Part shown: one piece after another, positions 11,481-21,595 of the stretch
Position numbering within the stretch: position 1 is the first letter of the stretch
How the letters are laid out: each line of letters starts with the position of its first letter
Assembly: GCA_937942875.1 (NCBI GenBank)
Contig: CALEBT010000034.1
Location: forward strand, 1 to 60,441
Direction: 5' to 3'
Origin: an uncultured Ignavibacterium sp.
GTDB taxonomy: Bacteria; Bacteroidota; Ignavibacteria; Ignavibacteriales; Ignavibacteriaceae
Length of the DNA stretch: 60,441 nucleotides
Notes under the pieces: model-generated
Database searches by the model: none
Told to the model about the DNA's origin: nothing
Seen by the model: the letters and a program-made list of their open reading frames with translations, nothing else
Position numbers and translations under genes: made by a program

Positions 11481-11505
11481 AGCACTCGTTAAAATAGAGT
11501 GCTAA
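11479..11505 (+). promoter_or_regulatory. CIRCE operator (HrcA binding site)
   Basis: A perfect inverted repeat: TTAGCACTC, a 9-base spacer, GAGTGCTAA. It is identical to the consensus CIRCE element, where the HrcA repressor binds to silence chaperonin genes until heat shock. It sits just upstream of the groES ribosome-binding site (AAGGAG at 11514-11519). hrcA itself is not in the window. Confidence 0.96.
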
Positions 11506-11526
11506 TAACAAAAAAGGAGTTAAAAT

Positions 11527-11826
11527 ATGGCAGATTTCAAAATAAAACCTTTAGCAGATCGTGTAATTGTAAAACCAGCAGAAGCTGAGGAAAAGACATC
11601 TGGTGGAATCATTTTACCAGACACTGCAAAGGAAAAACCAATTGAAGGAACTGTTGTTGCTGTTGGACCTGGCAAAACATCAGACGATGGAAAAGTTATC
11701 AAACCCGAAGTAAAAGTCGGAGACAGGGTTCTTTATGGAAAGTACAGCGGTACCGAAGTTACAATCGCTGGCGAAGAATATTTAATAATGCGCGAAAGCG
11801 ACATTTTCGGAATAGTAAACAAATAA
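11527..11826 (+). CDS. groS: co-chaperonin GroES
   Basis: 99 residues, full length. It forms the heptameric lid of GroEL. The N-terminal [12 protein letters not shown], the mobile loop [12 protein letters not shown] and GTVVAVGPG are all present. A strong ribosome-binding site (AAGGAG) lies 7 bases before the ATG. It is followed after 15 bp by groEL, and the pair is controlled by CIRCE. Confidence 0.98.
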   Translation: MADFKIKPLADRVIVKPAEAEEKTSGGIILPDTAKEKPIEGTVVAVGPGKTSDDGKVIKPEVKVGDRVLYGKYSGTEVTIAGEEYLIMRESDIFGIVNK

Positions 11827-11838
11827 TCAGAGAGGTAA

Positions 11839-13473
<1,635 letters not shown>

Positions 13474-13493
13474 TAGTTCCTTTATTGGAAATC

Positions 13494-13524
13494 AAGGCGG
13501 AGCTTTTGAAACTCCGCCTTTTTT
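13494..13524 (+). terminator. intrinsic terminator of groESL
   Basis: A nine-base-pair perfect stem (AAGGCGGAG at 13494-13502 with CTCCGCCTT at 13512-13520), a 9-base loop and a run of T. It begins 20 bp after the groEL stop. Confidence 0.93.
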
Positions 13525-13579
13525 ATTTTTAAACACAAGTTTTCTTATTTTTTAGTAACTATTATTAGATTTATTAAGA

Positions 13580-16500
13580 ATGGATTATTTTTCAGAAATC
13601 ACTGCCCACTTTCAGGCGAAAAGATATAAACTGGCTTTAATTCTTGCTAAGAAATTTTATGAGGAAGAACCTGATGATCCAAATTCTTTAATTCTTTATT
13701 CTAAAGCATTAATTGAAAATCTTAATCCATTTCTTTCAATTCAAATCGCTAATGAAGCAGTCGATTCATTCAAGAAAAATCCGGAAGTATTTCTAAATAG
13801 AGCAGAGATTCTTTATAGAACCAGTATTTTTAGTGGTGCCTTGCACGATATTGAAATTTATAATAAGCAAAATTCCAACTATTCCTCCAGAATTCTTTCA
13901 GTTAAAATTTTATCAGCTTTAGAGAAATATGAACAAGCATACGAAGAGTTAAAAAAAATTGATTCTACAACTGAAGAAGTCAAATTATTAGATGAAGTAA
14001 TTTCACTATGCCTGAAAATTGTAAAACGAAATAAGATATATACGAAAGAAATTGAGAAATTATTGTTGCTTTCTGAATCATTTCAGAAAAATGATATTTT
14101 CTGGCTGCCTATCTGGATATCAAATAATCTTTTAAGTAAAGTAAACGATGAAGATCTGAAAAAGAAAATAGAGCTTTTGGAGTTCTTTTCTCTAATAGAT
14201 TCTTTCCAAATTAAAAATGCTGAAAAAAAATTAGAAAGACTGAATGAAAAAAAGATTGACGATGACGGACTGGAACAAGCAAAGAAAAAACTTAAAGCGA
14301 TAATTAAATCTAAAGAATCAGTTTCTGATTACCCTGATGATATTTCAGAAGAAGAAACAAAAGTAACTCAAACAGAAGAAGAAAATCCCATAAAATTAAT
14401 CAGTGCAAGATTTTTTAATCTCGGCGAAAATATTCATTCAGGCAAAAGAAAATACCTTTTACAATTTGATGAAAGTAACCTCGATTATGTTGCTGTTGAA
14501 ATCTTAATTAAAAATCCTTTTTATAAAAAACAAAATAAAAAAGTAAAAGGATTATGTGTCTGGTATTTGAATGATGCTGAATGCGGACGACATAAGTTTG
14601 ATATTGAATTGAACAAAGATTGGGAGATGATAGAAATCGTTCAAAGTTGGGGTAATGAACAATATAATTTCTGGAAACAAGGACACGGTAAACTTAATAC
14701 TTTTCTTGACGGTCAATTACTTTTTTCAAAAAGATTTTTAATTGACGAAAATGAAATATTAAACTCTGAACAAATTCCTGAACTAACTGATTCTACTATT
14801 TTCAATAAACAACAAACAGAGCAGCCCAATCAAGTTGAAGAGTTCAAGCAGAAAGGAATTCAGGAAGAATCTCTTAATGATCTAATAAACGAACTTCACG
14901 GTTTTATAGGATTAGATTCACTAAAACAGTCATTGGTTGATTTCATAACTTACCTGAATTTTATCAATGAAAGGAAAAAGAAAGGGATTAAAACTGAAGA
15001 GCAGTTGGAACTCCATTGCATATTTTTAGGTAATCCCGGAACCGGTAAAACAACAATTGCACGTCTTTTAGGAAAAATATTCAGAGCTATGGGAATTTTA
15101 GAAAATGGGCACGTTGTAGAGGTAGATCGTTCCGGATTAGTAGGACAATACATTGGAGAGACTGCTGTTAAAACAGATAAAATGATTACTGATGCTCTTG
15201 GAGGAATTTTATTTATTGATGAAGCATACACTCTAAAAAAACACGGAATATCTTCAGATTTTGGACAGGAAGCAATAGACATTCTTCTAAAGAGAATGGA
15301 AGATATGCGAGGAAAATTTGTTGTAATTGCTGCAGGATATCCCGGCCCAATGAAAGATTTTATTGATTCAAATCCCGGTCTTCAATCCAGATTTACTCAT
15401 ACTTTTATCTTTGATGATTACTTACCTGATCAACTTACTGAAATATTTAAATTCTTCGCAAAAAAAGAGGAATATATTCTCACTGAAGATGCAGAAAAAA
15501 TTCTTTTAAATAAATTTCAGGAAAGTTTTGATAATAGAGATGAGACTTTTGGAAACGCCCGATTGGCAAGGAAAATCTTTAACGAAACAAAAATTCAAAT
15601 TGGTAAAAGATTTCAAAATTCATCTGATGAAGAGAAAGAAAACTTTTCACTAAATTCAATTACTGCAGAAGATATTCAAAATGCTTTTGGATTAACTTCA
15701 AAGTATAAAAATAAAAACCTGATTGACCAATCTAAGATTGATGAAGTTATCGGAAAGATTAATAATCTTGTTGCATTGAATAATTATAAAAAAGAAGTCA
15801 GTGAAATAGCAAAACTTGCAAAATATTATATTGAAGAAGGAGAGGATCTAAATCAAAAATTTAACTTTCATTTTATCTTTGCGGGTAATCCCGGCACAGG
15901 AAGAAGAATTGCAGCAAAGCTGCTGACCGAATTTCTTTTTAGTCTTGGATTAATTAATAAGAATCATTTTATAGAAGTTGAAAATCATTCGTTAATAGGG
16001 AATAATCTCGAACAAACTCTGGAAAAGCTTTCAAAAATTTTTGACAGAGCAAATTCTGGAGTTCTTTTAATTAAAGATTTTGATGTTCTGTTTGAAACTC
16101 TCAGGTACAGAACTGATATTTCAAACGAATTTATAGAACTGTTCTCTAAAAAATTAACGAGCAAATCTGAAAAAGTTATTGTAATTGCCAGTACAAGTGA
16201 AGAATTCATCTATAATACTCCCAAAGAATTTTCTTCAATTAAATCTATTTTTAATAAAATTATCTTTTTTAATGATTTTACTTCAAGTGAACTTTTAACT
16301 TTAGTCCAAAATTCATTAGTTGAAAAAAAATTAAATATAACTGAAGAATCCTCTGATTTACTTCTTAATTTTTTGGAAAAAGCAAAAAACTTAAAGAATC
16401 AGTTTCCTCAAAACACACATTTAGTGAAATATCTTATTGATACTATTCAGAAAAAACATTTATTAAAACTTTCCGAAATCAGTAAGGATTTGAGAACTGA

Positions 16501-17392
16501 AGAGATCTCTTCTAAAATCAGTGATGATGTTATTCTGGACATAATTAATAGCCATATTATATATGAAGACAGCACTAAATATTCTTCTTCTACTTCGTTA
16601 AAGAAATATATAGATGAACTCAATAAACTCGTTGGCTTGTCAAATATTAAAGATTCTATTCAAAATATTATTAACAGTGAAAGGTTAGCAACCATACGGA
16701 GAGAAAGAGGTCTCAGCGTTTTGCCAAAGTCATTTCATAGTCTGTTCATCGGCAATAGATATACCGGTAAATCTACAATTGCTAAAATTTATGCCGGTAT
16801 ATTAAATGAATTAGGAATTTTACAATCATCAGAGGTTATTGAAGTTGATAGTATTTCAATTTCATCTTTATTTAATAACAAGAGTTTGTTTTCACTTTTT
16901 GAAGGTAAATTAGTTCTGATTGATAATTCTGCATCTCTGGTTTATTCTGATGACATTTTACTGAGAGAAACAATATCCCGAATTTTTTCAACAGTAAAGG
17001 AACATAGTGACAAATTTGTAATGATAATTTCTGATAATAAAATTGGAATAAACCTAACATTGGATAAACATAGTGAATTAAGAACTTTATTTACAAATGA
17101 GTTTATATTCAACGATTTTACCCCAAGAGAGATGTTAGAAATTGCATTAAATTTTACTCAAAAATACGGTTACCAGCTTGATGAAGGTGCCTGGCAATTA
17201 CTTCTTGAAATATTCACTGACATAGTTGAAAAAAATGATATTAACTTTTTGAATACAAAAGCAGTTTATGAACTAATCTATAAAATAATCAAGCAACAGG
17301 AAGACAGATTAAGTAAGCTGAACAATGTTGAGGATAGTGATTTGATTACTCTAACATTCGATGATGTAAAAAACATTTATCAATTTGATTAG
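13580..17392 (+). CDS. TPR protein with three CbxX/CfxQ-type AAA+ modules, two of them degenerate
   Basis: 1270 residues. Residues 1-240 are helical, TPR-like repeats. Residues about 270-390 form a beta-rich domain (KLISARFFNLGENI ... CVWYLNDAECG) that I do not recognise. Three AAA+ modules of the CbxX/SpoVK/EccA type follow. Module 1 is intact: Walker A GNPGTGKT at 484-491, Walker B LFIDEA with D547-E548, then an arginine-rich SRFTHTF. Module 2 keeps GNPGTGRR at 769-776 but has lost the Walker A lysine, and its Walker B reads LLIKDFD (K832-D833). Module 3 has GNRYTGKS at 1058-1065 but Walker B is VLIDNS (D1115-N1116), losing the catalytic glutamate. Likely a hexameric remodelling ATPase with one active and two regulatory rings; target unknown. 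It stands alone between groESL and a convergent gene that ends 2 bp away. Confidence 0.8.
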   Translation: MDYFSEITAHFQAKRYKLALILAKKFYEEEPDDPNSLILYSKALIENLNPFLSIQIANEAVDSFKKNPEVFLNRAEILYRTSIFSGALHDIEIYNKQNSNYSSRILSVKILSALEKYEQAYEELKKIDSTTEEVKLLDEVISLCLKIVKRNKIYTKEIEKLLLLSESFQKNDIFWLPIWISNNLLSKVNDEDLKKKIELLEFFSLIDSFQIKNAEKKLERLNEKKIDDDGLEQAKKKLKAIIKSKESVSDYPDDISEEETKVTQTEEENPIKLISARFFNLGENIHSGKRKYLLQFDESNLDYVAVEILIKNPFYKKQNKKVKGLCVWYLNDAECGRHKFDIELNKDWEMIEIVQSWGNEQYNFWKQGHGKLNTFLDGQLLFSKRFLIDENEILNSEQIPELTDSTIFNKQQTEQPNQVEEFKQKGIQEESLNDLINELHGFIGLDSLKQSLVDFITYLNFINERKKKGIKTEEQLELHCIFLGNPGTGKTTIARLLGKIFRAMGILENGHVVEVDRSGLVGQYIGETAVKTDKMITDALGGILFIDEAYTLKKHGISSDFGQEAIDILLKRMEDMRGKFVVIAAGYPGPMKDFIDSNPGLQSRFTHTFIFDDYLPDQLTEIFKFFAKKEEYILTEDAEKILLNKFQESFDNRDETFGNARLARKIFNETKIQIGKRFQNSSDEEKENFSLNSITAEDIQNAFGLTSKYKNKNLIDQSKIDEVIGKINNLVALNNYKKEVSEIAKLAKYYIEEGEDLNQKFNFHFIFAGNPGTGRRIAAKLLTEFLFSLGLINKNHFIEVENHSLIGNNLEQTLEKLSKIFDRANSGVLLIKDFDVLFETLRYRTDISNEFIELFSKKLTSKSEKVIVIASTSEEFIYNTPKEFSSIKSIFNKIIFFNDFTSSELLTLVQNSLVEKKLNITEESSDLLLNFLEKAKNLKNQFPQNTHLVKYLIDTIQKKHLLKLSEISKDLRTEEISSKISDDVILDIINSHIIYEDSTKYSSSTSLKKYIDELNKLVGLSNIKDSIQNIINSERLATIRRERGLSVLPKSFHSLFIGNRYTGKSTIAKIYAGILNELGILQSSEVIEVDSISISSLFNNKSLFSLFEGKLVLIDNSASLVYSDDILLRETISRIFSTVKEHSDKFVMIISDNKIGINLTLDKHSELRTLFTNEFIFNDFTPREMLEIALNFTQKYGYQLDEGAWQLLLEIFTDIVEKNDINFLNTKAVYELIYKIIKQQEDRLSKLNNVEDSDLITLTFDDVKNIYQFD

Positions 17393-17394
17393 CA

Positions 17395-18084
17395 CTATGC
17401 AATATCAATCAATTCTGTTCGAGTCCAAAGATATTCAAAAACTTTTCCGTTTTCTATAATTACAGCAACAAGTTTATTACCACTTACTGCACCGCAGTCA
17501 ATATAAATTGCATTTGACTGAGAATCATATTTTGGTTCAGGCATTCTTGTATGACCAACCACTTGTAACTTACCAAGGTTTAATAATTTTTCTCTGCACC
17601 AAAGAATTCCGTAATCAGTATCTAAACCTGGTCTTAAAATATCAAGTAATATGTTGTCATCTTTAATCACATAATCATCAATAACTTTGTCGTATCTGTT
17701 AGATATTCCGGCGTGTGAAATAAAGCAATCATCGTTATTAAAAAATAAAGGCATTGAATTTATATAACTTAAATGTTCATCAACTTTATTGAATCTGTTC
17801 TGATAAGATCTTAGGGTTGTTTCAGCTCCATTATCAAACCACGACCTTGCAAATAAAGAATTTGGTTTTTGGAAATGATCTGCAAACATTAAATCATGAT
17901 TACCCGGAGCAAAAAATATTTTTCTCTCGAGGAAAAGTTCAACAACTTCAAAACTAAAATTGCCTCTATCTACCAGATCTCCAACGGAATAAACTGGCAC
18001 ATTGGGGAAGTATCTATCCAGCTGATCAACAAGCTTGACTAATGTATGAAAACAACCGTGAATATCCCCAATTACTGCAATCAT
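17395..18084 (-). CDS. PPP-family (lambda-type) serine/threonine phosphatase / metallophosphoesterase
   Basis: 229 residues containing the full metal-binding set: GDIHGC near residue 6, GDLVDRG near 36, GNHD near 61, and later histidines in FISHAG and VVGHTRMP. This spacing is that of small bacterial PPP phosphatases (PrpE/lambda phosphatase type), which act on phosphoproteins or dinucleoside polyphosphates in the cytosol. The ATG at 18084 lies two bases from the end of the upstream CoA-transferase gene, so the two are probably one transcript. Its 3' end is only 2 bp from that of the convergent AAA+ gene. Confidence 0.8.
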   Translation of the reverse strand: MIAVIGDIHGCFHTLVKLVDQLDRYFPNVPVYSVGDLVDRGNFSFEVVELFLERKIFFAPGNHDLMFADHFQKPNSLFARSWFDNGAETTLRSYQNRFNKVDEHLSYINSMPLFFNNDDCFISHAGISNRYDKVIDDYVIKDDNILLDILRPGLDTDYGILWCREKLLNLGKLQVVGHTRMPEPKYDSQSNAIYIDCGAVSGNKLVAVIIENGKVFEYLWTRTELIDIA

Positions 18085-18086
18085 AT

Positions 18087-19442
18087 TTAAATATGTAAAA
18101 CTTCTTTAGCGTATTTTTCTAATTCTTCTCTAAAATTCGGATGAGATACATTTATTAAAGCTCTTGCTCTTTCTTGAATTGTTTTCCCAAACAAATCTGC
18201 AACTCCGAATTCAGTGACAACATAATGTACATCTCCTCTTGAGGTAACCACTCCGGCACCAGTTTTTAATGTGGGGACAATTCTGGAGATAGTATTATTT
18301 TTAGTAGTTGAAGGTAAAGCAATTATAGGTTTACCTCCTTCAGATCTTGAAGCACCTCTTATAAAATCAACCTGACCTCCGATTCCACTATAAAATTTTG
18401 TTCCCATAGAATCAGAACAAACCTGACCAGTCAAGTCAACTTCTATCGCTGAATTGATTGCAACCATCTTGTTGTTCTTTGAAATGATGAAAGGATCATT
18501 GACATATTCCTGTGGGTGAAATTCAAAAATCGGATTGTTGTTTATGAAGTCATAAATCTTTTTTGTTCCTAATACAAACCCTGCAATTATTTTTCCCGGA
18601 TGAAGAGTTTTCTTTTCTCCGTTAATTATTCCATTTTCAACTAATTCAATTATTCCATCTGAAAACATCTCAGTATGAATACCTAAATCTTTTTTATCGT
18701 GAAGATATTTCATAACTGAATCAGGAATTGCCCCAATTCCCATTTGCAGAGTTGAACCATCTTCAATCAGACTTGCTACGTGTCTACCAATTTTATCAAA
18801 AACATCTAATTCTTCTATTGAAGCATTTGGATCAACCTGCGGAAGTTCATAAATGGGTTCATCGTGTTCAACTATATAAGTTATTTTGTTAATATGAATA
18901 AAGCTATCCCCTAGAGTTCTGGGCATATTTTTATTAACCTGCGCGATAATTACTTTTGAGCGTTCTGCAGGAGTTTTAATTGTTCCAACATCAACACCAT
19001 AGCTGCAAAATCCGTGTTCATCAGGTGGAGAAACGTGAATGAAAGCAACGTCTGACTTAATAAGATTCTTCTTAAATAAAAGTGGAACTTCAGATAAAAA
19101 TATAGGAATAAATTCTGCTGTGCCTTTATTAATTGAAGGACGTGAATTTGCTCCAATAAAAAAAGCTTTATGCTTAAAATGTTTCTCCATACCTTCGTGA
19201 AGATAAGGTAAATCACCAACTATAAGAATATGATATAGGGTAACATTCTCTAATTCATCTTTTCTTCTGACCATTGCTCTAACAATTTCCATCGGACAAG
19301 CACAACCCGGTTGAACGACAATATTATCCCCGGATTTTATAATCTCAACTGCTTCATCTGCTGTAACCAGTTTTTGATTATAGATTCTAAGAATATTTGT
19401 CGGGATTGAGTGTTTTGTAAAAATTTCATTTGGTGTAATCAT
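18087..19442 (-). CDS. acetyl-CoA hydrolase / 4-hydroxybutyrate-type CoA-transferase
   Basis: 451 residues, full length for the family I-type CoA-transferases of the acetyl-CoA hydrolase group. Visible are the N-terminal VTADEAVEIIKSGDNIVVQPGCACP, the active-site loops DGSTLQMGIGAIP and SGIGGQVDFIRGA, and EFGVADLFGKTIQERA near the C-terminus. It exchanges CoA between acetyl-CoA and an acid such as 4-hydroxybutyrate, butyrate or succinate; the exact acid cannot be told. It sits between alanine dehydrogenase (18-bp gap) and the phosphatase, suggesting an amino-acid or acid fermentation operon. Confidence 0.85.
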   Translation of the reverse strand: MITPNEIFTKHSIPTNILRIYNQKLVTADEAVEIIKSGDNIVVQPGCACPMEIVRAMVRRKDELENVTLYHILIVGDLPYLHEGMEKHFKHKAFFIGANSRPSINKGTAEFIPIFLSEVPLLFKKNLIKSDVAFIHVSPPDEHGFCSYGVDVGTIKTPAERSKVIIAQVNKNMPRTLGDSFIHINKITYIVEHDEPIYELPQVDPNASIEELDVFDKIGRHVASLIEDGSTLQMGIGAIPDSVMKYLHDKKDLGIHTEMFSDGIIELVENGIINGEKKTLHPGKIIAGFVLGTKKIYDFINNNPIFEFHPQEYVNDPFIISKNNKMVAINSAIEVDLTGQVCSDSMGTKFYSGIGGQVDFIRGASRSEGGKPIIALPSTTKNNTISRIVPTLKTGAGVVTSRGDVHYVVTEFGVADLFGKTIQERARALINVSHPNFREELEKYAKEVLHI

Positions 19443-19460
19443 AATAAACTCTTTTTATTT

Positions 19461-20582
19461 TCAATTTGTTGAAAACAAATGTAATCTTCTGTATTCAATA
19501 TTAAAGTTATGAGCGATTGACTCATTTGAGCAATATCCATTATGTGTACAGACTCCTTTTGCTAATCCCTGATCTGCCATAACAGCATTTGCAAGTCCAT
19601 CTTCACCAATAGCAATGAGATAATTCAATGCTGCGTTGTTCAACCCATAACTTGCTGTACGTGAAACTAAAGCAGGCATATTAGGGACGCAATAATGAAT
19701 AACGTCGTGCATCAAATAAACAGGGTCAGATAAAGTAGTAATATGACTTGTTTCCACACAACCACCCTGATCGATTGAAACATCAACAATTACTGCGCCT
19801 TTTTTCATCTGTTTAACCATATCTTCAGTAACTAAATGTGGAGCTTTTTCACCTTTTATTAAAACTGCACCGATTAAGACATCGGCAAATTTTGCTCCCC
19901 GCGAAATTGTATAGGGATTAGCAACTACTGTTGTAATTCTTTTTCTGAAATCAAGTTCAATTTGTCTCAGTCGATTCATATCTTTATCAAGCAGAATCAC
20001 CTGGGCTCCTCTTCCCAAAGCAGCAGCTGCTGCAGAAATTCCAACAACTCCGGCTCCAATAATAACAACTGCAGCTGGAGCTACTCCTGTTATACCTCCA
20101 AGTAAAATTCCTCTTCCACCTTTGGAAAAAGTTTCCAATTGTTTTTCAGCAACCTGAATAGCAAGTTGTCCAGCTATTTCACTCATAGAATGTAGCACAG
20201 GTAACTTATCATCTTGTTCAATTAGTTCATAACCAATAGCAGTAATTTTTTTCTGTAATAGTGTATCTAAAATTTTCTTTTTTCCAATTGCTAAATGAAG
20301 GAAAGAAAAAACTATCTGTGAGTCCTGAAGTAAATCACATTCTGATTCAGATAGCGGAGCTACTTTTACAACGACTTCAGCGCGTTTATATGCCTCTTCT
20401 GCTGAATAAACAATATGAGCTCCTGCATTTCTGTATTCATCATCAGAAAAATGACTACCCTCTCCTGCATTGGTTTCAACATATACTGTGTGTCCCGCTC
20501 TTACAAGAGCATCAACTCCTGCGGGAGTTAAACCTACTCTTTTTTCTTCAAAAAGAGTTTCTTTAGGGATCCCATATCTCAT
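19461..20582 (-). CDS. ald: alanine dehydrogenase
   Basis: About 373 residues. It catalyses the NAD-dependent reversible deamination of L-alanine to pyruvate and ammonia. Diagnostic blocks are the N-terminal GIPKETLFEEKRVGLTP, the substrate lysine and histidine region (VVKVAPLSESE, FSFLHLA), the Rossmann motif IIGAGVVGISAA and VDVSIDQGG. The ATG at 20582 has AGGAA six bases upstream and begins the family N-terminus; a TTG eight codons earlier is less likely. It is followed by the CoA-transferase gene, linking pyruvate/alanine to acyl-CoA chemistry. Confidence 0.95.
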   Translation of the reverse strand: MRYGIPKETLFEEKRVGLTPAGVDALVRAGHTVYVETNAGEGSHFSDDEYRNAGAHIVYSAEEAYKRAEVVVKVAPLSESECDLLQDSQIVFSFLHLAIGKKKILDTLLQKKITAIGYELIEQDDKLPVLHSMSEIAGQLAIQVAEKQLETFSKGGRGILLGGITGVAPAAVVIIGAGVVGISAAAAALGRGAQVILLDKDMNRLRQIELDFRKRITTVVANPYTISRGAKFADVLIGAVLIKGEKAPHLVTEDMVKQMKKGAVIVDVSIDQGGCVETSHITTLSDPVYLMHDVIHYCVPNMPALVSRTASYGLNNAALNYLIAIGEDGLANAVMADQGLAKGVCTHNGYCSNESIAHNFNIEYRRLHLFSTN

Positions 20583-20632
20583 AGTAATTCCTGTTTTACT
20601 ATCCAAATATAATTATTAATCAATTTTATTCT

Positions 20633-21595
20633 TTAATTTACAGGGGTAATTGGTCTTTTTCCAGAAAGCACTGCAATAACATTTTTCGCAACGAGTTCAG
20701 ACATTTTATTTCTTGCTTCAAAAGTTGCACTTCCTATATGAGGCAAAGCAATTACATTTTCTAACTTCAACAATTCAGGATTTATCTGAGGCTCATTCTG
20801 ATAGACATCAAATCCGGCTGAAAAAATTCTTTTATTCTTTAACATATCAATTAAATACTTTTCATCAATAACTTCACCTCTGGCAGTATTAATTATAATT
20901 GCATCTTTTTTCATTAACTCAAGTTTCTCTTTGTTAATCAAATTTTTTGTTTTATCATTAAGTGGAACGTGAATAGAAATTATATCTGACCTTTTCATTA
21001 ATTCGCTTAAAGAAACTTTTTTTGCATCAGCAGCTTTCTCAGCTACAAGATTTCTATTGTTTGAAAAATAGATAATATTGCATCCAAAGGCTCTGACACG
21101 TTTAGCAACTGCATAGCCAATTCTTCCCATACCAATAATTCCAACAGTTTTATTATTTAACTCTTTTCCAAGCAAAAGTTTTGGAGCCCAGCCTTTAAAT
21201 TTTCTTTTCTTAACTAATTCTATCCCCTCATAAATTCTTCTTGAACAAGCCAAAATCAATGCTAAAGTAAGGTCGGCAGTTGATTCAGTAAGAACGTCAG
21301 GAGTGTTAGTTACAATTATTCCCTTTTGCCTTGCATATTCAATATCAATATTGTTAAAGCCGGCAGCATAATTTGCAATAATTTTTGTCTTAGATAAATG
21401 ATCAATAATTTCTTTATCAACTATATCAGATAAGAGAGTTATCAAGGCTGAGGAATCTTTTGCTCTTTTTATAAGTTCATCGGATTTTATCTGATTTTTT
21501 CCTTTAAAAATATCAATCTGAAAACCTTTTTTAATCATAAGGTTGATGCCAACTTCAGGTATCTGACTTGTAATAAAGATTTTTTTCTTATCCAT
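20633..21595 (-). CDS. D-2-hydroxyacid dehydrogenase (glyoxylate reductase / D-glycerate dehydrogenase type)
   Basis: 320 residues with the classic split: substrate-binding blocks NYAAGFNNID and TPDVLTESTADLTLAL, the NAD motif VGIIGMGRIG near residue 147, INTARGEVIDE with the catalytic arginine, a catalytic glutamate in FDVYQNEP, and histidine in LPHIGSAT. It reduces glyoxylate or hydroxypyruvate in the cytosol; activity on other 2-oxoacids is possible. Its ATG at 21595 overlaps the stop region of the upstream SpmAB-fusion gene by 8 bp. Confidence 0.88.
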   Translation of the reverse strand: MDKKKIFITSQIPEVGINLMIKKGFQIDIFKGKNQIKSDELIKRAKDSSALITLLSDIVDKEIIDHLSKTKIIANYAAGFNNIDIEYARQKGIIVTNTPDVLTESTADLTLALILACSRRIYEGIELVKKRKFKGWAPKLLLGKELNNKTVGIIGMGRIGYAVAKRVRAFGCNIIYFSNNRNLVAEKAADAKKVSLSELMKRSDIISIHVPLNDKTKNLINKEKLELMKKDAIIINTARGEVIDEKYLIDMLKNKRIFSAGFDVYQNEPQINPELLKLENVIALPHIGSATFEARNKMSELVAKNVIAVLSGKRPITPVN

